From Takifugu bimaculatus (taxonomy: Eukaryota; Chordata; Actinopteri; Tetraodontiformes; Tetraodontidae), in assembly GCA_004026145.2 (NCBI GenBank), contig SWLE01000651.1:61598-125597 (forward strand): a stretch of 64,000 bases of DNA, in the 5' to 3' direction. A program made the position numbers and the translations under genes. This document shows, piece after piece, positions 45,173 through 58,156 of this stretch; position 1 is the stretch's first letter; every line of letters starts with the position of its first letter. The notes beneath the pieces are model-generated. The model was not told the origin of the DNA. It did no database searches and saw only the letters and a list, made by a program, of their open reading frames with translations.

Positions 45173-48086
45173 TCATAGCATTTGTCTCTCGTCCAATCTT
45201 GACAAATATTCATTCTTCTGGTTATCCATCAATTCATCACTCCTTAAAGATACTGGTGGTTGTTCTTCATCACTTGAAACAATCCTCTTCTTGACTATTG
45301 TGAAACACAAATGGAGGCACAAATAATACATGTTGGCAGATATATTTCATTACAAACATTGATCTGATCATAAAGCTAATTATTGAAACATTAATACCAA
45401 AATATCAGCTGACAGACTGATGAGTGTTTCAACAAAAGTAGTGAGACTTACATTTGAGCATCCGTGCTGTTGCGCAGATTAAAAGAACACATGAAACCAA
45501 AATGGGAGCCAAAAATGTCCAATTAACACCAGGAAGTGTTTTTCCATCTGAAACAAAAGGGAAATTATGGCAATAACAATAAAATACACTAGGTTTAAAA
45601 CCTTGCATTATTCTGTATCATATGTTCCTGAACTTTTTTACCAGTTATATTTACAATTGGGCCCAGAAACAATCTATAGATCTGTAAATAACAATCATGC
45701 AGCAGAATGTAAATGTAAAGTTCTCACCCCACATGACAGTGATGTTTCTGTCTTCTGTTTGGACAACACAGCCATAGATGTTGGTGTGGATCAGGGGGAC
45801 CTCAGCTGTCAGGATGAGGATCACTGATCCATCCCCAGAAGGCAACGGGCCAGTTACAGTGATCCAGTTTGCCTTGGGGGCCCCGTCTTCAGTCACAGAC
45901 ACTGAACGCACTGATTTGTCAGTACTGGTGACGTGGCACTTCAGCAATGCCTTGGTTCTGTTAACAGGGTTGGCAAACACACGGAGATCTGCAGGAGGAT
46001 AGAAAAGGTGATGATCAGGGTGGGACCAGCCAGGGGAAGAAAATATACTTTTGTATGTGTTCAGGTTAATTCCTGAATTATGTCCAATGAGCCAAATCTG
46101 TGTGGTTGTTAGATTTTACATGCTATGTCATAAAAAACAGGTATTTCATGAATCTGAAGTCCTCACAAAGATACAAGTACAAATATATGTCTGTGTTTAT
46201 TCACCTGTTCTTTTTTCCATTTCTTTTAATTTGATCTGATGGATCATTTCTAGACAGTATCTCCTGATGAATTGTCCAAACAAATGGTTCTGAGCCTCAT
46301 AGCCGTTCCACGAATCTTTAATCATTTCTGCAGAAGGAGACAGGACTTTCCATTTCTGAGCTCCAGCATCAAACTGAATGAAACCCTCTCCATTCACTGC
46401 CCAGTTGTCAAAAGCAGATTCAAGCCTCTCGTCTGACGTGATGCAGCCACGCCGCCGCTGAACATCTACAAGGATTATTTCATGTAAAATGTTCAGTTCA
46501 TCTTCAACAAAATAAACACGTTATAAAGCAAATGTGCTACAAACTTACTCAGTGTGTGATTGATGAATTTAGAAATCTCTTTGAGAGCATCAAAAACATC
46601 ATAACATGCTGCTGTGCAGGTCCCAGGTAAGTTGTGGGATTCCAGGACGGGTTTGAAGTGTTCTTGTTGTGTCCCACTGTCACAGTGAGAGATCACAACT
46701 CCATCAAACTCTGTAACTTGTTCAAAATGGGGCCCAGATCCAGGCTGAACACGTCCTGTAGACAAGAACTCAAGAGAATGGGAACCTGAAACACACAAAC
46801 AAATGGAGTCAAAACTCTGGACCCTCACAGTGGGATCAGCGGTTCTGACAAAAATAATCATGTTATAAATTGATCCCAATCTCAGGTCTTGTCAAATTAA
46901 TATTGAAAGATGTAGATAGTTTAATATTATGGTTAATTATTTTAAACCTTAAGCTGTGAGTCGTATCTGCTCAAATTGGTGGACGGTATCAAAAAAGCTA
47001 AAATATCTCTTTGATCATCATCATTGATCCTCTTTGAGCCAGACCACCACATGTCAGGATAAAAACCCACATCTCATCTCCTCTCATCCTGATCACCAGA
47101 ACTCCTCAGGGCTGCTTCCTCATTCCCCTACTATAATCCCTCTTCACAAACACTCAACTGGACAAAACACCACTAAAAACAAACAACCAGAATGAAAAAC
47201 AGCCTCTTTCCACAAGCTGTGAAGGAAACATGGAGCAGCAGGATGAGAAACAGGTCAAAAGACCCAACAATAACCCAAAATATCATAATAGATTCCTCAT
47301 AAACTGAATATAAACAAGGTTTACTACAGCACCTGAACAGGCACCAATAAGAAAAGAGGTTTAATCTTCACTCTCTTCGTACTCTGTGTGCAGGCATCAA
47401 AATCAAAGCAAATCCTCAGATAGTCAACAACTAAAAAATACATCTGTGTTTGGACAGTTACCTGCAACTTTCATGCATATGCTTTTGATATTAAAATATT
47501 AAATACATATTAAAACACACACACACGCACACAGGGCAGAGGTACTTCAGCTGATGATGCATCAACCGGAAGTCTCAGTGTGCAGTACTGCTGCGCCCCC
47601 TAATGGCTCAGTCAGGAACAGCACCACGCACTGGAGACGGAAGCACTGAAGTTTCCACGTTCGGTTGCCCATGTTAGCGTTTAGAATAGTGTCACTGCCC
47701 AAATATCTTCAAGTATTTCACCAGCTTCCTGGTGCATTATTCGCTATTGATGTTTTTATTGCAGAGCTAAACAAAAACAAAGGGAGTTTTTTTTATAGTT
47801 TTATATTTATATTCTATTTTTAATTTATTCTATTTTATTTCTTATTGTACTCTCTTTTTATTATCTTTAATAGGTTTTTATGGTGTGAGTCTTTGGGGGA
47901 CATCTGAGAGGAACAAGACCAAATGTGGGAGAAGAGCATCTACACAGAGAGCTGATTGATTGTTTGTCTATTTCTACCTGAGAAAAGCGCAACACAGCGC
48001 TCAGAACGTGTGTGTAAAGAAAGTTTCCTCAACTTACCGCATTCTGCTGCTGGGAGCAGGATCCAAAACAGAAGACAAATGTTCAT
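45173..48086 (-). CDS. MHC class I-like heavy chain, gene IV (complete, 341 aa)
   Basis: Exons are 48038-48086, 46549-46785, 46205-46465, 45728-45988, 45452-45547 and 45173-45294, total 1,026 bp, GT-AG and phase 1. The signal peptide and alpha domains match gene I closely. Alpha1 ends NHTL where the others end NHTR, and alpha3 keeps the NRT sequon. The transmembrane exon is the shortest (96 bp), having lost the middle of the connecting stretch (DGKTLPGVNWTF). The tail is 40 residues, starts FKKR and is acidic in the middle. Neither membrane exon nor tail resembles genes II or V, although the ectodomain does. Confidence 0.86.
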
Positions 48087-48292
48087 CTTCCCAAATAAAG
48101 GTCGCTAAACACTTGTTGTCCTAAGCTGAAACAGTCTGGAAGAACCGTGACGAGGGTTCTTTATGATAACGACCGATTCTCTTAAAAGCGCGTCTCAAAC
48201 GAGAGGAGTGTCGCTGGGGTTTTAATGAGGGAGAAAGTCGTAATTCAATAAGAGCGCTGGAAAAGCATTGTGGGCGGAGCCTCCGTTCAGCA

Positions 48293-48326
48293 CCAATCAA
48301 ATACCCGCCAGGCCAAGGTGACGTCT
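48293..48326 (-). promoter_or_regulatory. S-X-Y-like block of MHC gene IV
   Basis: An inverted CCAAT (48,293-48,297) and TGACGTCT (48,319-48,326) are 21 bp apart. The last base of the CRE-like palindrome is T instead of A. The promoter is almost the same as that at 58.1 kb. Confidence 0.5.
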
Positions 48327-49063
48327 GGGTCCAAACACGTGATTCACTGACACCGCCTTCGGACAGTTTGGAATTTTAGCGCATAAACTCCTGATAACCG
48401 GATTTAAAATGATCAATTTCTAGCAACATAATTTGTGTCTTGGTCTCGTGGGACGTGCTCTTTCTTCTTGTATTCTTGACAGACAGCAATGGTGTTTTAT
48501 TGCTATTTTAGCAACAAAACTGTTTTGGACTCATTTTAAGGCTACAACAAAAATAGTGAGACTTACCTTTGAGGAACAGTGATGTTATGCATGTTAAAAA
48601 GAAAACTGGAAGCAAAACAGAGGTGAAAACTTTCAAAAATGTCCGGTCAACACTTGCATGGAGGATGTGTCTTCCACCAAGTGTTTTTTCCATCTGCATT
48701 GAAACAAACAAAATAACAAAAACTGAATAAAATAACAATAAAACCAAAACAATAAAACAATGTATATGGGTCTACTTTACTTTACATGGAAAGTATTGTA
48801 ATATTTATTGTTGTAATAATCATATTTCATTTATTATAGACGTGTTACTATAAACAACATATGGATGATGGGAACTGTAGCTGACACTGTGTAATACTCC
48901 AGACTATCGTGCATAGAGGCACAGTGGAGCACTACAAGAGGGGTGATCTAAAAGAGCTCTGCAGTTTGGATTTCATGTTCTCTGTCTCTAAAGCAAATTT
49001 TGTTGTAAGATTGACTTCATTTGGCTTTAAAAGCTGCTGTTGTTATTCTCTCTCTCCGTTACC

Positions 49064-49065
<2 letters not shown>

Positions 49066-49140
<75 letters not shown>

Positions 49141-49160
49141 TGTGTGTGTGTGTGTGTGTG
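49066..49160. repeat. Long (GT)n microsatellite, unit A'
   Basis: Around 47 nearly pure GT units replace the splice donor of the pseudo-alpha2 fragment. Confidence 0.95.
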
Positions 49161-49530
49161 TTCTTTTCTCAACTTCTCTTAATTTGATCTGACGGATCGT
49201 TTCTGGACACAGTTGTTGGGGTCCAGGGTTGTGCCTGGTCTTCCCTCCAGGGGGCGTGAGGAGCTCAATTTGCGCTGCAGGCAGGCGCACCTGTGGGCAA
49301 TTAACATCTGGCCACCTACTTAAGGAGGGAGCGCCTTCCCATCAGGGCCGGAGGGTTGTGGTGCTTTGCGGAGTGTTGCCCGAGTGTTGCGTTGTTGGTG
49401 TGGCTTCGTTGCTTTGCTTGGCCTGTCTTCCCTGCACATTTAAGGTCTTCACGCCACCTGCTGGACCTGAGAAGTGCAGAACCGGTCTCCTGAGGTCTCT
49501 GCAGTCCAGGGGGACTGGTTCTGTTTGAGG

Positions 49531-52500
49531 TAGTGGTGGGCAAGTGAAGCCTCATGAAGCACCGAGGCTTTCCTACTAACAATTGTGTCGAAAAACTTTA
49601 AAAGCCTCGAGACTTCAGTGATGGTGACATCTGTTGGACAACTGAAGCCATAGCAGCCTCCATCGAGCACGACTGAAGCCCTGGCACTGTTTCAATCCCA
49701 TGACGCCAATAAAAGTTCATCGTGTGGTCATCCAGGAGTTTTGTTCATTCATACCAAATAATGATTATAGTCATTACAATAAAATAGGCAGACGCTCTCC
49801 TCCTTACTCTAATACACATTCAAGACTAACCCAAAGAATAAATGCAAATTATATTAAGGGTTCAGTGTTGGTTAAGGGTTTATTGAACACTGAGATTTAT
49901 TTAAAAACTATACTCAAAGTCCCTAACAGGATTAGAGATCCTTCCTACTTTGCAAATGATCATGGTGTTGGAATTCAGAAACATTGTTTTTCTGTGTGTG
50001 AAGTGTTTTTAAGGAAAACCTTTAAAGATAATAGTTTGTCATTTGGGGACTTGTATGTTTGATTTGGAATAATTATTCACAGAAGCAGACAAGTTATTCC
50101 CTCTTCACATGTTTTTATTGAGAAATATCATTTTTCCTGCTGTTGCAGGCTTCAGTCTGCTCCTCTTCTGGCTGACCAGCTCCCCAGCTTGGAAAATATC
50201 CTTTCACAGGGAACAGATGATGCTGGGATGCACAGATACTTGCATGCAAGTTTCCACAGCGTAGGATATAAAGGCTTTCGTGCCACCCAGTACTTCAAGG
50301 GATCTTGTCAGAATTTGTTCTTTCAAATATTTATGACACAGACAGTAAGACAATGAATGACTGAATAAAAAAATGATGTTTCAACAGTAATCAACATGCA
50401 TACCTCTGGGTCTCCACTGCAGCGCTGGCAGATGTGCTAATGAGACTCTACATACAGTGGGACCTCTACTTACAAATTTTATTCCTTCCAGAAGTTGCTT
50501 CATAACCTAAAAATCACGTAAGTAGAGACACGTTTTCCATGTAAATGCCCTAATCCGTTCCAAGCCCCCAAAAATCCGAACATAATTTTTTTTATAAATC
50601 ATAAAAATGCATCAAAACATGTAACAAATACATGTTACAATTAGATCACCGCACAATAAATGTAGGAATTCAGTGCAAGGCTTCTCCAGGAACAAAATGA
50701 ACTTTATTACAGGCTAATCTTACATTAGCCGTCATTACTAGCAACGAACGTTTACACATGTGGTAACACCGCCATCTAATGGACAAACATACAAACACCC
50801 ACAATAAATCCCAAAGAAGACGCTGGGATACGCACAAACTGGTCCAGATTGACGTCCCTCCTGGCCAATGGGATGACAGGAAGATGCTAGGCGATAGCCA
50901 ATGGCAGAGCAGCTACAAGCAGTTTGTGTTCGCTAAACTCCGCGGTAGCGTATTTTTGACCTTTGTATCCTGAAATTTTCTTCATAACAAGAGGAAATAT
51001 TTTCCCGTTGAGACGCTTCGTAACCTGAAAAATTCGCATGCAGAGACGTTCGTAAGTAGAGATCCCACTGTAGTTGTCCATTAAAGCCCACAAGTTGTAA
51101 TTTTGTTCACTAGCACTGGCAGATGTTGTTGCAGTCTCCAGTGGCACATCTTCTGCCGGCCCACCAATAAGACTGGCACACTCTCGTGTCAGCCTTTCTA
51201 CAGCAGCCTGAGCATTGCTTTGATTAGTAAAGCCTCTTTAAATCGTGGATCCAAGATGGTTGCCACAGACAGGGAGTTCACCTTTTCCAAGCCACTGAAT
51301 TTTTCATTCAAATTATTTCTCAAATGGTTGGCAAGCGTGGCACCAATACAAGGAGCCATTTGGGCACACTCAGCAGAAATGGCATGTCTCAGCATTTTGG
51401 CTAAAGGAATTGCCTTTGACCCTGACACTCTCCTTTCCTCAGAACTTGCCACCATATTGTGAGCCCCACCAATAACCATCCCACAGCCCTTTTTAGTGAT
51501 TCCCCACTGTCATCAAATTTGCAATTGCATGTGAAATATTAGCTGCTGTGTGGGCCAATACTGCACACCTAAAAGCACAGTAGCCAGATCTAGACTGACA
51601 CATAATGTCAAGTGACACCAAGGTACGCGTCCATGTTGACTGATGTCCACATGTCAGCACTCAAACTAACAGCTGAAGTCTGCTTAATTTCTGCCAAGGC
51701 CTTCTCTTTGGCTACAGTGTACCTTGCTTCCACCATTGCCTTTACAGTTTTGCGGCTTGGAATGGAGAATGATGGGTCCAGGATTTTAATGAATTTTTGG
51801 AACCCTTCATCCTCAATGATAGAAAAAGGCTGACCATCTTTAACGATCATGTCCACCAAGGCCTCATCCAGCTTCTGTTTTCTGGACACTGTGGGAGAAT
51901 GGTTGCTATATGAATACGATACACAACATCTACAATGAATAGACACACACATACATATATACAGTATATACATGTATATATTTAGCTTCCTGTCAGGATT
52001 TCCAGTGTTGACAGGGTCGTGATTGTCGTCATGCCGAGCACGCAAGTGTCTCAGCATAGATGATGTGTTGTTGCTGTGAGACAACTCTTGTGTGCATTGC
52101 AAGCACCGCACCTACAAGCAATTGTAATTTTGAGACCCATTTACAAATTAAAAATACAATTCAATCATGGAAACATAAATGTATGCTATGAACTGCATTA
52201 TACCTTATTTGGTGCTATGAGATCAAAATGATCCCAAACTTTAGAACATCGCTTATTGGTGGTACTCGCCATGAAACTTGCCAAAATACTCTCACTCTCA
52301 CTCTCCAAATCTCTATCCCCTCACAACCCAACGATTCTGAAGCATAATAATGCATCTTATATAGCTGGTATGCCATCAAATCACTCAAATCTGTCGCACC
52401 TGTCCAGCTATCATCGCATCAGAATGCACTGAAGCTCCATGAGCCCCTGACACACACTGAAACACTGAGCCAATGAAAGGCTTCGAAACATTTTGAAGCA

Positions 52501-52660
52501 ATGAAGCGCGAAGTGAAACAGCGATGACAGTCGAAGCTTCAAACGTCATCGGTCACGTGACACTGGTGTTTTGATACAAGCTCCCACAGTGTTTCGAATC
52601 TCTCCGCTTCAGGAAGAGTGACACAAGCTCCGAAGCCTCGGTATCATTTGCCCATCACTC
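49531..52660 (-). mobile_element. hAT transposon, unit A' (with internal deletion)
   Basis: The element has the same TAGTGGTGGGCAAG and inverted GAGTGATGGGCAAA ends and the same GTTTGAGG duplication (49,523-49,530 and 52,661-52,668). It is shorter than unit A because about 0.4 kb of the core is deleted at about 51,443 (RRVSGSK side joined to the GGAHNMVAS side). Its BED exon is intact with CLQC and LRHLRARH (about 52,035-52,110). Confidence 0.9.
50455..51070. mobile_element. TA-flanked MITE, unit A'
   Basis: 616 bp with CAGTGGGACC and inverted CAGTGGGATC ends and TA on each side, at the same hAT position as in unit A. Confidence 0.88.
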
Positions 52661-53589
52661 GTTTGAGGACTCAAACTGCTTCTGCTTCTGTCTTCTTTGA
52701 GTGTTCCCCTGTCAATAAAACTCATTTGGACATTTTACCACTGTGTTCTGGCCTGCTCTCGGGTCCTGTTAAAACCCAAAATCTAACAATTGTTCCTTGA
52801 TGAAGTGTCCCAACAAATTGTTCTGAGCCTCACGATTGTTCCACAAATCTTTAATCATTTCTGCAGGCGACAGATGACAGAACAGTGTCCCTGAACCTGT
52901 TCAGCCAGTGTTCTGCCCTAAACCTTCTACATTCAGAGGTTTCTGTGTCGATTCTCTTTGTATGAAAAGTACTGGTGTTTCAGCAGGACATTACCGGTAC
53001 TTTAATGACCAGAAAAAGACTAAAATATGAGACCAAATATGTAACTAAACCTGGCCAAATTAAAGTTTTGGTTTTTTTTCAAAATGGGTAAAACACAAAT
53101 GAACTAAAAGAGTCAGTGGTCATTTCATGAAACATCCTGGGAGAACTTCCAAACTGCACTGATAAAGCTGCGATCCCAGGGGATTGGAACCCACAACCTT
53201 GTTGCTGTGATGAGACAATGTTAACCACCTCATCTAATCAGACATTCCCTCATGTAAATGAAAATAAACATTATCACACAGGCTCTTAACAAAAATAAAA
53301 TTCATTTATTGCAGGAAGTAAAAACATACAATATTTACAAACATTTAATAATGAAAAAAAGCAAAACTCTTAATGATTTCACACATCAAGTTCTGCAAGT
53401 TATTTTACAAACACTGTTAAACAGTTTATTATTTTACACACAATATTAGTGGACCAGTTTCACATGAATTTGTTAGATTCTTCAAGGAAGAACTTCATAA
53501 CATTAAACGGGTCAAAGTGCTCAAGCTTTCCATAGTTTGGCTTCTTAAAACAGATGACAGTCAGTGAAGGTTAGACCCGGGTCTGTAGC

Positions 53590-54300
53590 ATAAATCAAAT
53601 CAATATTTATTTATATAGCGTCTTTTACAATCCAAATTGTTTCTAGGCGCTTTCCAGAATCCCAGGGCCTGACCCCAGACAAGCAACAGTGGCAAGGAAA
53701 AAACTCCCCTTTAACAGGAAGAAACCTTGAGAAGGACCAGGCTCATGTAGGGGGACCCTCCTGCTGATGGGGGGGGGCTGGGTAGAGAGGAGGGGGGGAG
53801 GAGAAGAGGAGGGGAGAGGAGAGGGAGAGGCTCAGAAACACATACAAAAATACACTATACAACGGGTCAGCGGGGCCGGAGGTCATCACGCAGCTCCGAA
53901 GGCGGCAATACCTGTAAATGAATGGGGGGGGGGGGGGGGGGGAGCAGAAAAACTACACAAGAATCAGCATAACTAGTCTGCTTGATGAGGAGGAAAGGAG
54001 AGGAGAGGAAACCATGACCCAGTGGGGTGACAGAGGCCTGTCAGGTGATCATGTTTCTGGACCCCGGCAGCCTCGGCCTATAGCAGCACAGCTAAGATGT
54101 GACCTAACGATTAGACGACCCAATAAGTATGATAATCTGTCTGTCTATGATAGTAACTGGAACTGCAGAATTAGTAACAATAAGCTTTTTCAAAGAGGAA
54201 GGTTTTAAGTCTGATCTTAAAAGTAGCGATGGAGCCTCCCGTACCTGGACAGGGAGCTGGTTCCATAGCAGGGGGGCCTGGTAGCTAAATGCCAAAGCTC
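53590..54300 (-). mobile_element. 3' end of an L2/Maui-like LINE
   Basis: The minus strand from about 54,340 encodes ALAFSYQAPLLWNQLPVQVR followed by EAPSLLLRSDLK, the usual C-terminal end of L2-type RT proteins. A repeat-rich 3' untranslated region follows, ending in ATTTATTTATATAGCG near 53,600-53,630. A poly-G run lies at about 53,926-53,941. The other two copies of this flank (25.5 and 63.7 kb) lack this part. Confidence 0.65.
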
Positions 54301-54489
54301 TGCTACTGGATGACAACACAGTCCAAATATTACAGCACATGTGACTTTGGATCCTCTGTTCAGGTCTACACGTTTCTATAGACGTGCACTTTCAGCATGA
54401 AGAGTAAAACATCCTGGATCATTGATGTCGTCTCTGCTCAAGTCCTCCGTGGATAAAATCCATCTTCCCCCAGTTATTCTTCAATGGAC

Positions 54490-57400
54490 TCATGAGAAAA
54501 GTTTCCTCATCACTTCTTCCTCTCTTGTGACTATGAAGAAATAAAATGAAGGAACAATTAAAAGATGCCGACAGGTGTATTTCACAAGAAACATCATTAA
54601 CATTCTATTAATGCAGGGCCACAATAGTAAAATATCAGCTCACAGACTGACTTGAAAGTTACAATCAGAGAAGTGAGACTTACACAAAAGAGTCATTACG
54701 GAGATTAAACAACAAACTGTAAAGATGATGCCGATAATTCTCCAAAACGTCATCTGGATGTAAAGGATGTGTCGTCCATCAAGTGTGTTTCCATCTGCTC
54801 ATAAAAGAGTATAAACAACAAAAACATGATTATTGTAATCACCAAACTGGCCATACTTTACTCTATGCAGCATGTCGTCATGTGTTATTGTAATAAACTT
54901 ATTTTTAATATTTTGAAAGCTGTGCTCCGAATAACAGAAAGTGTAACTGACTCTATTTAGAGTATTTCAACTGTTAAATTTATTAACTGTCTGGACCAAC
55001 GTGACATGCCGACAGTTGTCTGAGGCCTGGACACAGACTGAAGCTCAACGTTGCGCACTGATAATTCTGTGCCAAGACGATAGAAAGGTGGGTGCTGAGC
55101 TGCTGCAGCGCCCCCTGCTGGCAGGAGATGGTTCTGTGCATTACACTGCCTGCACCAAATTGTAACTCTGTAGTAGCTCTTTTATTGTTGGAAACATGTG
55201 AAGCACGTTAAATTAATTAATTAAATGGGCCAAAAAAAATAACTTGTGGAGAGACAAAAAAATAAGTCTCAAATAAGTTTCAACAGCATCGAAACAGCCG
55301 TTTCTGACAGAGTTAATGACCAACACTGCTGTAATCTCAGCCAGAAAAGATCCAAAGGTCTGATTTCAGACGGAGGAAGACCAGAGAATCACCAGGAACG
55401 TTTCAGAGCTTCTTCATGAGGGACTTTTACCAGAGTACCCAACACACCAGAACCCCCCCAGCAACAATAAGATCCCACTGGCCTGTGTGCAGCCTGGATC
55501 ACAACTCAATAACAATCATGCAGCAGTATGTAAATGTAAAGTTCTCACCCCACATGACAGTGATGGTTCTGTCTTCTGTTTGGACAACACAGCCATAGAT
55601 GTTGGTGTGGATCAGGGGGACCTCAGCTGTCAGGATGAGGATCACTGATCCATCCCCAGAAGGCAACGGGCCAGTTACAGTGATCCAGTTTGCCTTGGGG
55701 GCCCCGTCTTCAGTCACAGACACTGAACGCACTGATTTGTCAGTACTGGTGACGTGGCACTTCAGCAATGCCTTGGTTCTGTCAACAGGGTTGGCAAACA
55801 CACGGAGATCTGCAGGAGGATAGAAAAGGTGATGATCAGGGTGGGACCAGCCAGGGGAAGAAAATATACTTTTGTATGTGTTCAGGTTAATTCCTGAATT
55901 ATGTCCAATGAGCCAAATCTGTGTGGTTGTTAGATTTTAAATGCTATGTCATAAAAAACAGGTATTTCATGAATCTGTGTAAGTCCTCACAAAGATACAA
56001 GTACAAATATATGTGTGTGTGTTTATTCACCTGTTCTTTTTTCTATTTCTTTTAATTTGATCTGATGGATCATTTCTAGACAGTATCTCCTGATGAATTG
56101 TCCAAAGAAATGGTTCCGAGCCTCATGGTTGTTCCACGAATCTTTAATCATTTCTGCAGAAGGAGACAGGGCTTTCCATTTCTGAGCTCCAGCATCAAAC
56201 TGAATGAAACCCTCTCCATTCACTGCCCAGTTGTCAAAAGCAGATTCAAGCCTCTCGTCTGACGTGATGCAGCCACGCCGCCGCTGAACATCTACAAGGA
56301 TTGTTTTATGTAAAATGTTCAGTTCATTTTCACCAAAATAAAGCAAATATATATAAAGCAAATGTGCTACAAACTTACTCCGTGTGTGATTGATGAATTT
56401 AGAAATCGCTTTGAGAGCACCAAAAACATCATAACATGCTGGTCTGCAGGTCCCAGGTAAGTTGTGGGATTCCAGGACGGGTTTGAAGTGTTCTTGTTGT
56501 GTCCCACTGTCACAGTGAGAGATCACAACTCCATCAAACTCTGTAACTTGTTCAAAATGGGGCCCAGATCCAGGCTGAACACGTCCTGTAGACAAGAACT
56601 CAAGAGAATGGGAACCTGAAACACACAAACAAATGGAGTCAAAACTCTGGACCCTCACAGTGGGATCAGCGGTTCTGACAAAAATAATCATGTTATAAAT
56701 TTATCACAATCTCAGGTCTTGTCAAATTAATATTGAAAGATGTAAACAGTTTAATATTATGGTTAATTATTTTAAACCTTAAGCTGTGAGTCGTATCTGC
56801 TCAAATTGGTGGACGGTATCAAAAAAAGCAAAAACATCTCTTTGATCATCATCATTGATCCTCTCTGAGCCAGACCACCACATGTCAGGATAAAAACCCA
56901 CATCTCATCTCCTCTCATCCTGGTCACCAGAACTCCTCAGGGCTGCTTCCTCGTTCCCCTACTATAATCCCTCTTCACAAACACTCAACTGGACAAAACA
57001 CCACTAAAAACAAACAACCAGAATGAAAAACAGCCTCTTTCCACAAGCTGTGAAGGAAACATGGAGCAGCAGGATGAGAAACAGGTCAAAAGACCCAACA
57101 ATAACCCAAAATATCATAATAGATTCCTCATAAACTGAATATAAACAAGGTTTACTACAGCATCTGAACAGGCACCAATAAGAAACGAGGTTTAATCTCC
57201 ACTCTCTTCGTACTCTGTGTGCAGGCATCAAAATCAAAGCAAATCCTCAGATAGTCAACAACTAAAAAATACATCTGTGTTTGGACAGTTACCTGCAACT
57301 TTCATGCATATGCTTTTGATATTAAAATATTAAATACATATTAAAACACACACACACGCACACAGGGCAGAGGTACTTCAGCTGATGATGCATCAACCGG

Positions 57401-57916
57401 AAGTCTCAGTGTGCAGTACTGCTGCGCCCCCTAATGGCTCAGTCAGGAACAGCACCACGCACTGGAAACGGAAGCACTGAAGTTTCCACGTTCGGTTGCC
57501 CATGTTAGCGTTTAGAATAGTGTCACTGCCCAAATATCTTCAAGTATTTCACCAGCTTCCTGGTGCATTATTCGCTATTGATGTTTTTATTGCAGAGCTA
57601 AACAAAAACAAAGGGAGTTTTTTTATAGTTTTATATTTATATTCTATTTTTAATTTATTCTATTTTATTTCTTATTGTACTCTCTTTTTATCATCTTTAT
57701 TAGGTTTTTATGGTGTGAGTCTTTGGGGGACATCTGAGAGGAACAAGACCAAATGTGGGAGAAGAGCATCTACACAGAGAGCTGATTGATTGTTTGTCTA
57801 TTTCTACCTGAGAAAAGCGCAACACAGCGCTCAGAACGTGTGTGTAAAGAAAGTTTCCTCAACTTACCGCATTCTGCTGCTGGGAGCAGGATCCAAAACA
57901 GAAGACAAATGTTCAT
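54490..57916 (-). CDS. MHC class I-like heavy chain, gene V (complete, 319 aa)
   Basis: Exons are 57868-57916, 56379-56615, 56031-56291, 55549-55809, 54684-54794 and 54490-54530, total 960 bp, GT-AG and phase 1. The 5' part (promoter, leader, alpha1, alpha2 and the intron beyond) follows gene IV base for base over long stretches. The transmembrane exon, the 13-residue tail (FTREEEVMRKLFS) and the 3' flank follow gene II. The gene thus looks like a recombinant with a switch near alpha3. Alpha1 has FGALKAI where others have FDALKAI, and alpha3 has NPVDRT. The product should be a surface class I-like chain. Confidence 0.86.
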
Positions 57917-58122
57917 CTTCCCAAATAAAGGTCGCTAAACACTTGTTGTCCTAAGCTGAAACAGTCTGGAAGAACCGTGACGAGGGTTCTTTATGATAAC
58001 GACCGATTCTCTTAAAAGCGCGTCTCAAACGAGAGGAGTGTCGCTGGGGTTTTAATGAGGGAGAAAGTCGTAATTCAATAAGAGCGCTGGAAAAGCATTG
58101 TGGGCGGAGCCTCCGTTCAGCA

Positions 58123-58156
58123 CCAATCAAATACCCGCCAGGCCAAGGTGACGTCT
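58123..58156 (-). promoter_or_regulatory. S-X-Y-like block of MHC gene V
   Basis: An inverted CCAAT (58,123-58,127) and TGACGTCT (58,149-58,156) are 21 bp apart, as in gene IV. Confidence 0.5.

Larger units (their letters stand above)
49217..52788. repeat. Solo LTR in the pseudo-alpha2 exon, unit A'
   Basis: It has the same TGGGGTCC...ATCTAACA boundaries and GTTGT/ATTGT flanks as unit A. It is split by the hAT at 49,531. Confidence 0.8.
48567..52870 (-). pseudogene. MHC class I-like pseudogene, unit A'
   Basis: The transmembrane exon (48,567-48,693) has one T more than in unit A and is out of frame. Alpha3 is absent. The alpha2 3' fragment lies at about 49,161-49,216, where the GT repeat has replaced the TTCACCTG splice donor. 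The 5' part of alpha2 resumes at 52,789. The solo LTR and hAT between them occupy the same sites as in unit A, so the whole structure was duplicated after the insertions. Confidence 0.83.
46000..53270. repeat. Segmental duplication, left copy
   Basis: The order alpha3 flank, gene 5' half, promoter, pseudogene, solo LTR, hAT and MITE repeats at 55,830-63,110. The offset is constant at about 9,825-9,830 bp (leader 48,038/57,868, hAT 49,531/59,357, hAT end 52,660/62,485). Confidence 0.88.

Noticed and set aside
49027..49290. Open frames encoding long His-Thr or Cys-Val repeats
   Set aside because: They are translations of the (GT)n microsatellite joined to pseudo-alpha2 and LTR sequence.
16173..57916. 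Assignment of the class I genes to a named teleost lineage or to one species
   Set aside because: It needs a phylogeny with reference lineages. Motifs alone support only a non-classical class I-like identity.
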